Assembly: GCA_958295725.1 (NCBI GenBank)
Contig: OY282368.1
Coordinates: forward strand, 3,460,416-3,524,415
Direction of reading: 5' to 3'
Source: an uncultured Alphaproteobacteria bacterium
GTDB lineage: Bacteria; Pseudomonadota; Alphaproteobacteria; UBA2966
Length of the DNA: 64,000 bases
Below the pieces are notes generated by a model. It worked only from the letters and a program-made list of their open reading frames with translations. It was not told the DNA's origin and ran no database searches. Below are positions 54,752 through 63,504 of the stretch, piece by piece. A program made the translations under genes and the position numbers. How positions within the stretch are numbered: the stretch's first letter is position 1; every line of letters begins with the position of its first letter.

Positions 54752-55747
54752 TCACTCGAGTCGTTCCAATACACCAATCAATTCCTTCATCTCAACGGGC
54801 AATTCCGAGGCGAACCTGACGTGTCGCCCGGTTCCCGGATGCGAGAAACCCAGGATTCGGGCATGTAACGCCTGGCGGCCGAAGGCGCGAATAACGGCGC
54901 GCGCGTTCGCCGTGGCTCCGCCGACCTGTCTGGCTCCGCCGTACAACCGGTCGCCGACCACGGGGTGTCCGATGTGCGCCAAATGCACGCGGATCTGATG
55001 CGTTCGGCCGGTCGCCAACCTGCAATCCAGGATGCTGGCCACGATCCCGGCCCCCGCGACGAGCCGCCGCCGCACCCGGTACCGGGTCAGCGCCGGCCGG
55101 CCGGCACGCTCGACCACGGCCATCCTGCGGCGGTTCCGCGGGTCGCGTCCGATGGGAGCCTCGATCTCGTCCGACGGCGGGCGCGGCTCTCCCCAGACGA
55201 CCGCCACGTAGGCGCGTTCGATGACGCGCTCCGCGAATTGCCGGGCGAGCGAGGCGTGCGCGCGGTCGCTCTTGGCGGCGACCATCAGACCGCTCGTTTC
55301 CTTGTCCAGCCGATGCACGATCCCGGGGCGGCGCACACCACCGATCCCCGACAGGGATTCGCCGCAGTGATGGATCAGCGCGTTGACCAGGGTCCGGTCC
55401 GGGTTGCCGGGCGCCGGATGCACGACCAGGCCGGCCGGCTTGTCGACGACGATGAGATCGTCGTCCTCGTACAGGACGCGAAGCGGTATCCGCTGGCCTC
55501 GTGGGCGCGGGTCGGGGGGCGGCGGGACGGAAACGGCGTAGGATTCCCCCGGTTTGACCCGGTACGAGGGCTCCAGTATGGTCTTACCGTCGCAGCCGAC
55601 GAGGCCCGCCTGGATGAGCGCCTTGACACGCATGCGCGACAGACCGGGCAGGGCGGACGCCAGCACCCGATCAAGGCGCAGGCCAGCCGTCGACGCGTCG
55701 ACGGCGACCGTGTACGTCTCGAATGCCGTCGTGGGGAGCGGTTCCAT
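54752..55747 (-). CDS. rluD: 23S rRNA pseudouridine synthase RluD-type
   Basis: A 331-residue RluA-family pseudouridine synthase. An N-terminal S4 domain (RLDRVLASALPGLSRMRVKALIQAGLV) precedes the catalytic domain, which contains VDKPAGLVVHPAPGN, the catalytic Asp148 in VHRLDKETSGLMV, and LATGRTHQIRVHLAHIGHPVVGD. RluD modifies U1911, U1915 and U1917 of helix 69 of 23S rRNA. The start is ATG 55747, divergent from the DUF6476 gene with only 36 nt between, so the two promoters must overlap. Confidence 0.95.
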   Translation of the reverse strand: MEPLPTTAFETYTVAVDASTAGLRLDRVLASALPGLSRMRVKALIQAGLVGCDGKTILEPSYRVKPGESYAVSVPPPPDPRPRGQRIPLRVLYEDDDLIVVDKPAGLVVHPAPGNPDRTLVNALIHHCGESLSGIGGVRRPGIVHRLDKETSGLMVAAKSDRAHASLARQFAERVIERAYVAVVWGEPRPPSDEIEAPIGRDPRNRRRMAVVERAGRPALTRYRVRRRLVAGAGIVASILDCRLATGRTHQIRVHLAHIGHPVVGDRLYGGARQVGGATANARAVIRAFGRQALHARILGFSHPGTGRHVRFASELPVEMKELIGVLERLE

Positions 55748-55783
55748 CGTGAATGCGGGTAGCCCGGCGGGCGGCGGTCGACA

Positions 55784-56137
55784 ATGACCGACAGCTTACG
55801 CGCCCTCAAGTTCCTGGTCATCGGCATGGGCGTGGCGATCGTCGTCGGCACCGCCGTCGTGGTCGTCACCATCGTCCAGCGCGCCGGCGCCGGTTGGGGA
55901 GACATCCGGTCGGCCGAGGCCACCATGGAAACCGCCGCGCCCGATGCCACGCCGCGCCCCGGATTCGGGACCCGGACGCTCGACGTGCCCCGCGGCGGCC
56001 GCATCGTGGACATGATCGCCGAAGGGGATCGCCTGTTCGTTCGTCTGGAAACGTCCGAGGGCGCGCGCCGGATCGTGGTGCTCGATACCGCGACCGGCGC
56101 CCGTCTCGGCGCGTTCGAAGTCCGGGAATCCCCATGA
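55784..56137 (+). CDS. DUF6476-like membrane protein
   Basis: A 117-residue protein with one N-terminal membrane helix (LKFLVIGMGVAIVVGTAVVVVTIV) and a periplasmic beta-rich domain (IVDMIAEGDRLFVRLETSEGARRIVVLDTATGARLG). Proteins of this form sit divergently from rluD in many alphaproteobacteria (DUF6476 as I recall it). Function is unknown. Its stop overlaps the ATG of the JAMM protease gene (ATGA), so the two are co-translated. Confidence 0.8.
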   Translation: MTDSLRALKFLVIGMGVAIVVGTAVVVVTIVQRAGAGWGDIRSAEATMETAAPDATPRPGFGTRTLDVPRGGRIVDMIAEGDRLFVRLETSEGARRIVVLDTATGARLGAFEVRESP

Positions 56138-56681
56138 GCCGAGCCCCGGGCACGGTCTTGCTGGCACCCGAGGACCTACGGGCCATCGAAGGCTTCGCCG
56201 AGGCCGCGTATCCGAACGAGTGCTGCGGCCTTCTGTCGGGAACGGAGGAGGCGGGCATCGCGTATGTCGACGGCATCCACGAGAGCGAAAACGTCGCGGA
56301 CGAGCCCGTGCGCCGCTTCGAGATCGACCCGGCTCTCCGCCTTCGCCTGCAACGCACGCTCAGGCAAAGCGGTCGCCGTGTGATCGGTATCTATCACTCC
56401 CATCCGAACGGACTGGCGCGGCCCTCGCCTCGCGACCTCGAAGCGGCCTGGGAGCCGGACCTCGTCTGGCTCGTCGTCGGAGTCCGGAGGGGGCGGACCA
56501 TGCAAAGCGCCGCACACGTCCTGACGACGGCGGGAGACGAAACCCGGTTCGTCGAAATTCCCCTGATCATCCGCAACGCCGCGCCCGTCCCCGCCCGCAA
56601 ACCCGTAGCGGGGGGGGGGGGGGGGGGGGAATCCCGAACCGGGACACGCAGGAAAACGCCTGGCTCGGACATCGCCCGTGA
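56134..56681 (+). CDS. JAMM/MPN+ (Mov34/PAD-1) metalloprotease, 3' end unresolved at poly-G
   Basis: A zinc isopeptidase-like domain with the JAMM signature: Glu in NECCGLLSG (about residue 30), then YHSHPNGLARPSPRDLE with H-x-H and S-x-x-D. Prokaryotic relatives remove ubiquitin-like sulfur-carrier proteins or process cysteine-synthase partners. The domain is complete by about residue 158; then twenty G (56610-56629) encode a Gly tract. As assembled, the frame runs on without a stop into the threonine aldolase, giving a 545-residue fusion. With one more G it would stop at 56681 (shown); with one fewer it would stop at 56722, overlapping the aldolase GTG. The true end depends on the tract length. 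Confidence 0.75.
56610..56629 (+). repeat. 20-G homopolymer between JAMM protease and threonine aldolase
   Basis: Twenty consecutive G at the 3' end of the JAMM gene, exceptional even in a GC-rich genome. Each change of one base puts a different stop or a read-through fusion after the JAMM domain. Homopolymers this long are also classic sequencing and assembly errors. Confidence 0.7.
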
Positions 56682-56718
56682 CCGATCGGGGAGTACGACT
56701 TCCACGACGGCGGTTCCC

Positions 56719-57771
56719 GTGACGAACGCGCCCGCCGACTTCGCCAGCGACAATACCGCGCCGGTGGCGCCCGAGATCATGGAGGCGATCGTCGCGACCA
56801 ACACGGGCACGGCGGCGGCATACGGCGCGGACGACCTCAGCACCGGGCTTTCGGCCCGGTTCTCGGAACTCTTCGAGACCGAAGTCTCGGTATTTCCCGT
56901 CGCTACCGGCACGGCGGCGAACGTGTTGGCGCTGTCCATGCTCACACCACCCTGTAGCGCCATCTACTGCCACGAGAACGCCCACATCGAGGCGGACGAA
57001 TGTGGCGCGCCGGAGTTCTACACCGGCGCCAAGCTGGCGACTCTGCCGGGGGAGCACGGCAGGGTCTCGGCCGCGGATCTGTCCGAAAGGCTCGACAGCC
57101 TGGCGCTCGGGTTCGAGCATCACGTCCAGCCCGCCGCGATCAGCCTCTCCCAGGCGACCGAAAGGGGGACGTCCTATCGGCCCGACGACGTCGCCGCCAT
57201 CGCGGAGGTCGCGCGGCGGTTCGATCTGGGCCTCCACATGGACGGCGCGCGGTTCGCCAATTCAGTCGCGTACCTGGACTGCGCACCGGCCGATATCACC
57301 TGGCGCGCGGGTGTCGACGCGCTGTCCTTCGGAGCGACCAAGAACGGCGGGATGGCGGCAGAAGCCGTGGTCTTCTTCCGGCCGGAACTCGCCGAGGCCT
57401 TCAGGTACCGACGCAAGCGCGGGGGACATCTGCTCTCGAAGATGCGCTACGTCTCGGCTCAGCTCGCCGCCTACGTAGCCGACGGCCTGTGGCTGCGCTA
57501 TGCCGGCCACGCCAACGCCATGGCGCGGCGGTTGTCGGAAGGCCTGTCGGCCGTCCCCGGGATCGGCATCGTGCATCCGGTCGAGGCGAACGAGGTCTTT
57601 CCGCGCGTGCCGGAACCGGTCGTCGCCGGGCTGTTCGACCTGGGGTTCGGCTTCCATCTCTGGGACGGCGGCGCCTCGCCGGTGCTGCGCCTCGTCACCG
57701 CGTTCAACACCACCGAGGACGAGGTCGACGCGTTCGCCGCCGCCGCGGCGCGACTGGCCGCCGAGGCGTGA
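56719..57771 (+). CDS. low-specificity L-threonine aldolase
   Basis: A 350-residue PLP enzyme cleaving L-threonine (or allo-threonine) to glycine and acetaldehyde. The N terminus DFASDNTAPVAPEIMEAI, the GTAANVLAL segment and the PLP-Lys motif LSFGATKNGG match beta-eliminating-lyase-fold aldolases; HMDGARFANS is the substrate-side signature. The start is taken as GTG 56719, four residues before the family-conserved DF. No true Shine-Dalgarno precedes it, and in the assembled sequence the JAMM frame reads straight into it. The stop is followed 2 nt later by the aminotransferase-fold gene. Confidence 0.92.
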   Translation: MTNAPADFASDNTAPVAPEIMEAIVATNTGTAAAYGADDLSTGLSARFSELFETEVSVFPVATGTAANVLALSMLTPPCSAIYCHENAHIEADECGAPEFYTGAKLATLPGEHGRVSAADLSERLDSLALGFEHHVQPAAISLSQATERGTSYRPDDVAAIAEVARRFDLGLHMDGARFANSVAYLDCAPADITWRAGVDALSFGATKNGGMAAEAVVFFRPELAEAFRYRRKRGGHLLSKMRYVSAQLAAYVADGLWLRYAGHANAMARRLSEGLSAVPGIGIVHPVEANEVFPRVPEPVVAGLFDLGFGFHLWDGGASPVLRLVTAFNTTEDEVDAFAAAAARLAAEA

Positions 57772-57773
57772 AG

Positions 57774-58937
57774 ATGGGATCGGCCTCGCGCGCGGGCGCG
57801 CCCATGATCCCGCATCAGCGCCATCTCTTCGACATCCCGCGCGAGGTGGCGTATCTCGATTGCGCCTACATCTCACCGCTCCCCACCGCCGCGCGTGTCG
57901 CGGGCGAGGCCGGCATGGCCCGGAAATCGAAACCCTGGGAGCTCGCGCCGCGGGAGTTCTTCACGGAATCGGAGGCGACCCGAGGCCTGTTCGCCAGCCT
58001 GATCGGCGCGACGGCGGAGGACATCGCGGTCGTCCCGTCGGTCAGCTACGGCATCGGAATCGCCGCCGCCAACGTCGCCTTCCGGAAGGGGCAAACCGTT
58101 GTCATCCTGGCGGAGCAGTTCCCGTCCAACGTCTATCCGTGGCGCCGGCTGGCCGCCGACCGGGAAGGGTCGGTCGTCACGGTTCCGCCGTCCGGCGACG
58201 GAGACTGGGCCGAAGCGACGATCGGCGCCATCGACGCCCGGACGGCGGTGGTCGCCATCCCCAACTGTCTGTGGACCGACGGTGGTCTGGTCGACCTCGA
58301 ACGGGTTTCGGACGCCTGCCGGGAGAACGGGGCGGCGCTCGTCGTCGATGCCACACAGTCGCTCGGCGCGCTGCCGCTCGACGTCGGACGCGTCCAGCCC
58401 GATTTCCTCGTGTCCGCCTGCTACAAGTGGCTGCTCGGACCCTACAGCCTGGGATTCGTCTACGTCTCGCCGGCATACCACGACGGACGGCCCCTCGAGC
58501 AGACGTGGATCGGCAGGGAGAACGCGGAGGATTTTGCCGGTCTCGTGAACTACCGGGACACGTTTCAGCCGGGCGCCCGCCGCTTCGACGTGGGCGAGCG
58601 GTCGAACTTCGCACTGATGCCCGCCGCGAAGGCGTCCCTCGAACTGATCGCCGGCTGGGGCATCGACCGGATCTCCGCGACACTCGGCGGGTTCACAGAA
58701 AGGATCGCGGCGCGCGCGCGGTCGCTGGGGTTGACCTGTCTGCCCGGCAACCGGCGGGCCAGCCACTTTCTCGGGATCCGTTTCCCGGACGGGATGCCCG
58801 AGGGTCTGGTCGGCAAACTGTCCGCCGCGGGCGTATACGTCAGCGTGCGAGGCGCCTCGATGCGGGTCACGCCGCACCTCTACAACGACGCGGAAGACGT
58901 CGACAGGTTGTTCGACGTCCTGGAGAGCGCGCTGTAG
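57774..58937 (+). CDS. aminotransferase class V-fold PLP enzyme
   Basis: A 387-residue fold-type I PLP enzyme of the kynureninase/cysteine-desulfurase/isopenicillin-epimerase group. VAYLDCAYISPLPTAA opens the family, VVDATQSLGALPLDV provides the cofactor Asp, and SACYKWLLGPYSLGFVYVS holds the PLP Lys. The second half contains GERSNFALMPAAKASLELI, as in class V relatives that act on small amino acids. ATG 57774 is 2 nt after the aldolase stop; a later ATG (57804) is also possible. The precise reaction is unknown. Pairing with threonine aldolase suggests amino-acid catabolism. Confidence 0.88.
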   Translation: MGSASRAGAPMIPHQRHLFDIPREVAYLDCAYISPLPTAARVAGEAGMARKSKPWELAPREFFTESEATRGLFASLIGATAEDIAVVPSVSYGIGIAAANVAFRKGQTVVILAEQFPSNVYPWRRLAADREGSVVTVPPSGDGDWAEATIGAIDARTAVVAIPNCLWTDGGLVDLERVSDACRENGAALVVDATQSLGALPLDVGRVQPDFLVSACYKWLLGPYSLGFVYVSPAYHDGRPLEQTWIGRENAEDFAGLVNYRDTFQPGARRFDVGERSNFALMPAAKASLELIAGWGIDRISATLGGFTERIAARARSLGLTCLPGNRRASHFLGIRFPDGMPEGLVGKLSAAGVYVSVRGASMRVTPHLYNDAEDVDRLFDVLESAL

Positions 58938-58953
58938 CGATCCGGCGGGACGT

Positions 58954-60009
58954 TCAGATCGCGTCTGCGATCGCCGTACCCACCTCGACCGTGGTCGCCG
59001 TTCCTCCAAGGTCCGGGGTCGTCGCCTTGCCCTCGGCGACCACCGTCTCGATCGCGGACTCGACCGCCGCCGCCGCGTCTCCGTGCCCCAGATGCCGCAG
59101 CATCATGGCCCCGGACCATATCTGCGCGATCGGGTTCGCGACCCCCCGTCCGGCGATGTCGGGAGCCGAACCGTGCACGGGCTCGAACATCGACGGCGCC
59201 TCGCCCTCGGGATTGACGTTGGCGCTCGGGGCGATGCCGATGCCGCCCGCGACCGCGGGGCCGAGATCGGAAAGGATGTCGCCGAAGAGGTTGCTGCCGA
59301 CGACGACATCGAACCAGTCCGGATGCGTCACGAAATGCGCGGCGAGAATGTCGATGTGGTACCGGTCCGTCGAGACGTCGGGATAATCGGCCCGGATCGC
59401 GTCGAACCGCTCGTCCCAGAACGGCATCGTGTGGATGATCCCGTTCGACTTGGTCGCGGAGGTGACGTGCTTGCGCGGACGCGCGCGGGCGAGATCGAAC
59501 GCGTAGCGCATGACGCGGTCGACGCCGACACGCGTGAACACGGTTTGCTGTGTCACGAGTTCGCGATCGGTGCCTGCGTACAGTCGGCCGCCGATCTCGG
59601 AGTATTCGCCCTCGACGTTCTCCCGCACGATGACCATGTCGATCTCGCCCGGGGACCGGTCGCGGACAGGAGGCGTGATCCCTTCGAACAGCCTGACGGG
59701 ACGAACGTTGGCGTATTGATTGAACGCCCGCCGGATCGGGATCAGGAGACCCCAGAGCGAGACGTGGTCGGGGACCCCCGGGTGCCCCACCGCGCCCAGG
59801 TAGACCGCATCGCAGGCGGCAAGCGTATCCCGCCAGTCCCCGGGCATCATGGCGCCCGTCGACGCGTACAGTTCGTAGCTCCAGTCGAGCTCCAGCCAGG
59901 AGAACCCGATGCCGAACCGCTTGCCGGCCGCCTCCATCGCCCGGAGTCCCTCGGGCATGACTTCCTTGCCGATCCCGTCTCCCGCGATCACCGCGACGCG
60001 ATATGCCAT
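58954..60009 (-). CDS. tartrate / D-malate dehydrogenase-like enzyme
   Basis: A 351-residue isocitrate/isopropylmalate-dehydrogenase-family decarboxylating enzyme. AVIAGDGIGKEVMPEGLRAM starts the fold, ANVRPVRLFEGI and IVRENVEGEYSEIGGR bind substrate and metal, and VVVGSNLFGDILSDLGPAVAGG with EPVHGSAPDIAGRGVANP binds NAD. The ELYASTGAMMPGDW phrase and the lack of LeuB-specific residues favour tartrate or D-malate dehydrogenase (Ttuc/DmlA-like) over LeuB. It converges on the aminotransferase gene. Possible substrates (tartrate, D-malate, beta-isopropylmalate analogues) cannot be separated by eye. Confidence 0.88.
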   Translation of the reverse strand: MAYRVAVIAGDGIGKEVMPEGLRAMEAAGKRFGIGFSWLELDWSYELYASTGAMMPGDWRDTLAACDAVYLGAVGHPGVPDHVSLWGLLIPIRRAFNQYANVRPVRLFEGITPPVRDRSPGEIDMVIVRENVEGEYSEIGGRLYAGTDRELVTQQTVFTRVGVDRVMRYAFDLARARPRKHVTSATKSNGIIHTMPFWDERFDAIRADYPDVSTDRYHIDILAAHFVTHPDWFDVVVGSNLFGDILSDLGPAVAGGIGIAPSANVNPEGEAPSMFEPVHGSAPDIAGRGVANPIAQIWSGAMMLRHLGHGDAAAAVESAIETVVAEGKATTPDLGGTATTVEVGTAIADAI

Positions 60010-60045
60010 TCCCCGCCTCTCGTCGTTCCCGCGCGCGAGGAACGT

Positions 60046-60858
60046 TCACTCCAGTTCGGGCGCCGCGGGCGCCACCGTATGTCCGTGGTTGAGGGGGCCG
60101 TGCCCCGCGCCGTAACCGGGCGCCGTCTCGATCGCCGCGCGCAGGTACTCCCGCCCCCGCACGACCGCGTCCCGCACCGCCAGTCCCCGGGCGATGCCCG
60201 CCGCGACGGCGGACGCGAGCGTGCATCCGGTGCCATGCGTGTGACGCGTCCCGATCCGGGGGGAGTCGAAGATCTCCATGGCCCGTTCCGTGACGTAGAT
60301 GTCCCGGACGACGTCGCCCTCGAGGTGTCCACCTTTCAGCAGCACCGCCTCGGGACCCAGGGTCAGCAGCCTCCCCGCCGCCCGCTCCATCTCGCCGAAC
60401 GACGAAATGGGCAACCCCGTGAGCGCGACAGCCTCGGGGACGTTGGGCGTGATCAGGGCGGCCCCGGGGATCAGACGCGCCTTCAGAGTCTCGCCGGTGT
60501 CCCGCTGGATCAATCGCGTGCCGTCCTTGGCGACCATGACGGGGTCGACCACGAACGGAACACCGGAGACCCGGCTTTCGCGGAAATCGGCGACGGTATC
60601 TATCACTTCCCGCGTGTGAAGCATTCCCGTCTTGATGCAGTCGGCGCCGATGTCGTCGATGACGCTCCTCATCTGGCTCGCCACGAACGAGGCCGGAACG
60701 TCGTGGATCTCCTGAACGCCCACGGTGTTCTGTGCGGTGAGGGCGGTGACCGCCGTGGCGGCAAAGCCGCCCAGGGCGGTGACGGTCTTGATGTCCGCCT
60801 GAAGGCCGGCGCCGCCGCCGGAGTCCGATCCCGCGACTATGAGCACTCGACCTTTCAT
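60046..60858 (-). CDS. thiD: hydroxymethylpyrimidine / phosphomethylpyrimidine kinase
   Basis: A 270-residue ribokinase-fold enzyme phosphorylating HMP and HMP-P for thiamine synthesis. LIVAGSDSGGGAGLQADIKTVTALGGFAATAVTALTAQNT is diagnostic, then VVDPVMVAKDG and the anion-hole GTGCTLASAVAAGIARG with the catalytic Cys/Asp region. ATG 60858 is 13 nt from the glmM stop on the same strand, giving the folP-glmM-thiD part of the ftsH-folP-glmM unit. Adjacent thiamine genes are absent. Confidence 0.95.
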   Translation of the reverse strand: MKGRVLIVAGSDSGGGAGLQADIKTVTALGGFAATAVTALTAQNTVGVQEIHDVPASFVASQMRSVIDDIGADCIKTGMLHTREVIDTVADFRESRVSGVPFVVDPVMVAKDGTRLIQRDTGETLKARLIPGAALITPNVPEAVALTGLPISSFGEMERAAGRLLTLGPEAVLLKGGHLEGDVVRDIYVTERAMEIFDSPRIGTRHTHGTGCTLASAVAAGIARGLAVRDAVVRGREYLRAAIETAPGYGAGHGPLNHGHTVAPAAPELE

Positions 60859-60871
60859 GGTCCCCGCTCCC

Positions 60872-62218
60872 TCAATTCGCCGCGTGGCTCACCGCCGCCG
60901 CGATATCCTCGACGATCTCGCCGACCAGGTCGCCGTCCTCTCCTTCGGCCATGACGCGGACGATCGGCTCGGTTCCCGACGGACGCACGACGACGCGGCC
61001 GGAGGAACCGAGGCGCGCACGACCGTCGTCGACGGCCCGCCGGATCCTCGCATCCTCCATGGGACGATCACGGTCCACGGCGACGTTGCGCGACACCTGG
61101 GGGAAGGGCGCGAACAAGCGTCCCGCCTCGCTCACGGGCTTGCCGGTCTCGACGAAGACCGCCAGCGCCTGAAGCGCGGCGATCAACCCGTCGCCGGTCG
61201 TGTTGAAGTCGCTCAGGACGATATGGCCCGACTGCTCGCCGCCCACGTTGTGCCGATGCTCGCGCATGTGCTCGACGACATGGCGGTCGCCGACCGGCGT
61301 GCGCGCCAGCTTCAGTCCCCGTTCCGAAAGATACCGTTCGAGACCGAGATTGGACATCACGGTGGCGACAACCGTATCCGACGACAGCCGCGACGTCGCC
61401 TGCCAGTGGGTGGCGACCATCGCCATCAATTGGTCGCCGTCGAGTAACTCGCCCCGTTCGTCGGCGAGCACGACCCGGTCGGCGTCCCCATCCAGGGCCA
61501 ACCCGATATCGGCGCCGTGCGCGACGACCTGATCGCACATCGCCTCGGGCGAGGTGGACCCGCAACCGTCGTTGATGTTGGTCCCATCCGGCGTGACGCC
61601 CAGGGGGATGACCGTGGCGCCGAGCTCCCAGAGGACGGTTGGCGCCACGCTGTAGGCCGCGCCGTTGGCGCAGTCGACGACCACCTTCACGCCGTCGAGG
61701 GTCCGCTCCCTGGGGAACGTGTTCTTGACGAACTCGATATAGCGTCCTGCCACGTCGTCGAGCCGGTTGGCCCGGCCGAGGCCCGCCGACGGCGCCACGT
61801 CCCCGTTCCCGCCCCCGTTCAGCCGCGCCTCGATTCGTGTCTCGACCTCGTTGGACAATTTATACCCGTCCGGGCCGAACAGCTTGATCCCGTTGTCCCG
61901 GTACGGGTTGTGGGAGGCGGAAATGACCACGCCCAGGTCCGCTCTGAGGGATCGGACGAGCATGGCGACCGCGGGGGTGGGCATCGGCCCGCCCAGGATC
62001 ACGTCCATGCCGACCGCGATGAAGCCCGCGGTGAGGGCGGGCTCGATCATGTAGCCGGAAAGCCGGGTATCCTTGCCGATCACGACCCGGTGCCGATGGT
62101 CGCCGCGAATGAACTGACTGCCCGCCGCCTTGCCGACAGCCAGGGCCACATCGGCCGTCATCGGCCACTCGTTGGCGGTGCCGCGAATCCCGTCGGTCCC
62201 GAAATACTTCGGCGCCAT
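60872..62218 (-). CDS. glmM: phosphoglucosamine mutase
   Basis: A 448-residue enzyme converting glucosamine 6-phosphate to glucosamine 1-phosphate for UDP-GlcNAc and cell wall synthesis. [20 protein letters not shown] opens the protein. The phosphoserine is Ser102 in [16 protein letters not shown], the metal loop is [13 protein letters not shown], and the sugar-binding [12 protein letters not shown] and phosphate loop [15 protein letters not shown] are intact. ATG 62218 is the standard start. It is 86 nt downstream of folP in the classic ftsH-folP-glmM order. Confidence 0.97.
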   Translation of the reverse strand: MAPKYFGTDGIRGTANEWPMTADVALAVGKAAGSQFIRGDHRHRVVIGKDTRLSGYMIEPALTAGFIAVGMDVILGGPMPTPAVAMLVRSLRADLGVVISASHNPYRDNGIKLFGPDGYKLSNEVETRIEARLNGGGNGDVAPSAGLGRANRLDDVAGRYIEFVKNTFPRERTLDGVKVVVDCANGAAYSVAPTVLWELGATVIPLGVTPDGTNINDGCGSTSPEAMCDQVVAHGADIGLALDGDADRVVLADERGELLDGDQLMAMVATHWQATSRLSSDTVVATVMSNLGLERYLSERGLKLARTPVGDRHVVEHMREHRHNVGGEQSGHIVLSDFNTTGDGLIAALQALAVFVETGKPVSEAGRLFAPFPQVSRNVAVDRDRPMEDARIRRAVDDGRARLGSSGRVVVRPSGTEPIVRVMAEGEDGDLVGEIVEDIAAAVSHAAN

Positions 62219-62304
62219 CGGCGATTTCTCCCGCCCCCCATCTGATCCGCGTGGCAGCCGGCCTCGATCCGACGATGGATCGGTTCGAACGACCGGTTGG
62301 CTTT

Positions 62305-63504
62305 CTAGTCCGCGGCGGGCATCGTTGTACAGCGAAATGGTCGAGCTCCCTCGGTCAGACGCGCGTCGATCGACGCCTGAAGGGTGAGTGCCTGACGGGT
62401 CTCGGTCACGTCGTGAACGCGCAGCATCTGGACTCCCTGGCTCCGCGCCCACAACGCCGCCGCCAGGGATCCCGGGAGTCGGTCGTCGGCGGTATCACCT
62501 CCCGCCAGACGCCCGATGAAGCTCTTGCGCGAGGCGCCCACCAGCACCGGACATCCGAGTGCGTGGAACAGGGACACCCGCGCCAGGACTGCGGAACTCT
62601 GCGGCGCCTGCTTCGCGAATCCGATTCCGGGATCGACGATCACACGCTGGCGCGGCAGGCCGACCGATCCGCAGGCGTCGATCCGCCCTGCCAACCAGTC
62701 GAAGACGTCGAGCGCGACGTGACCGTAGCGCGTCGGCCGATGCATCGCCAGGAATTCGGCGGGACAGTGCATGAGGATCACAGGGACACCCGCCGCCGCC
62801 GCAGCTTCCAGGCTCCCCTTGCCGGTCAGGGCGCTGATGTCGTTGATCATGGAAGCTCCGGCTGCCACGCCTTCCGACATGACGCGCGCGTGACGCGTAT
62901 CGATGGAAACAGGTACCGGAAGACCGGCCAATGCCTCGACCACCGGGACGACACGCGATACCTCCTCGTCCACGCCGACCGGCAGCGCGCCATCCGGGCG
63001 CGTCGACTCGCCGCCGACGTCGATGACGTCGGCGCCGGCCTCCACCATCTCCCGGGCCGCGTCGACCGCGGCCGACACGCAGGCGGCCCGACTTCCGGCG
63101 TAGAAGCTGTCGGGGGTCGCGTTGATCACGCCCATGATCCGCGGACGGCCGCCAGGGACTCCATCGAGCACCGACGGAGGCCGGGTCAGCCGGTCCAACT
63201 GCTCGTCGACAACGCGGCCGTGGGCGTCGCTCAGGGAGGATCTCTTCCAACGATCGATCCGCGAAAGACCGGCGAAACCGGCGTTGACCTCGTTTCCGTC
63301 TCGGACCAGAACCTCGCAGCCGGAAAAGGCGCAATCGCCATCAGCCAGTGGCAACGCGCCGGAACGGTACGGTGCCCCGTCCGCTCGCGTCCGTGGAAAA
63401 ATCGGATAGGGACGCAGATAGATCGCCGCGCCCGGTCCGAGTCTCGTGGGGAGATCCGGGGAGTCGAACAAGACCAAGTTCCCCGAGGCCCGCACGAAAT
63501 TCAC
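62305..63504 (-). CDS. folP: dihydropteroate synthase with N-terminal extension
   Basis: A 399-residue enzyme condensing 6-hydroxymethyl-7,8-dihydropterin pyrophosphate with p-aminobenzoate in folate synthesis, the sulfonamide target. The catalytic TIM barrel starts near residue 125 with [15 protein letters not shown], followed by [27 protein letters not shown], and [13 protein letters not shown]. The first about 120 residues form an extension seen in alphaproteobacterial FolP. GTG 63504 overlaps the ftsH stop (GTGA), indicating coupling; no ATG suits the domain start. Without the extension the enzyme would be about 275 residues. Confidence 0.94.
   Translation of the reverse strand: MNFVRASGNLVLFDSPDLPTRLGPGAAIYLRPYPIFPRTRADGAPYRSGALPLADGDCAFSGCEVLVRDGNEVNAGFAGLSRIDRWKRSSLSDAHGRVVDEQLDRLTRPPSVLDGVPGGRPRIMGVINATPDSFYAGSRAACVSAAVDAAREMVEAGADVIDVGGESTRPDGALPVGVDEEVSRVVPVVEALAGLPVPVSIDTRHARVMSEGVAAGASMINDISALTGKGSLEAAAAAGVPVILMHCPAEFLAMHRPTRYGHVALDVFDWLAGRIDACGSVGLPRQRVIVDPGIGFAKQAPQSSAVLARVSLFHALGCPVLVGASRKSFIGRLAGGDTADDRLPGSLAAALWARSQGVQMLRVHDVTETRQALTLQASIDARLTEGARPFRCTTMPAAD

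Noticed and set aside
56134..57771. JAMM-threonine aldolase fusion as an evolved multidomain protein
   Set aside because: The linker is a 20-G tract plus out-of-family sequence, and both domains are complete on their own, so fusion by homopolymer length is more likely.
58954..60009. 3-isopropylmalate dehydrogenase (LeuB)
   Set aside because: No other leucine genes are nearby, and the substrate-side motifs fit the tartrate/D-malate branch better.
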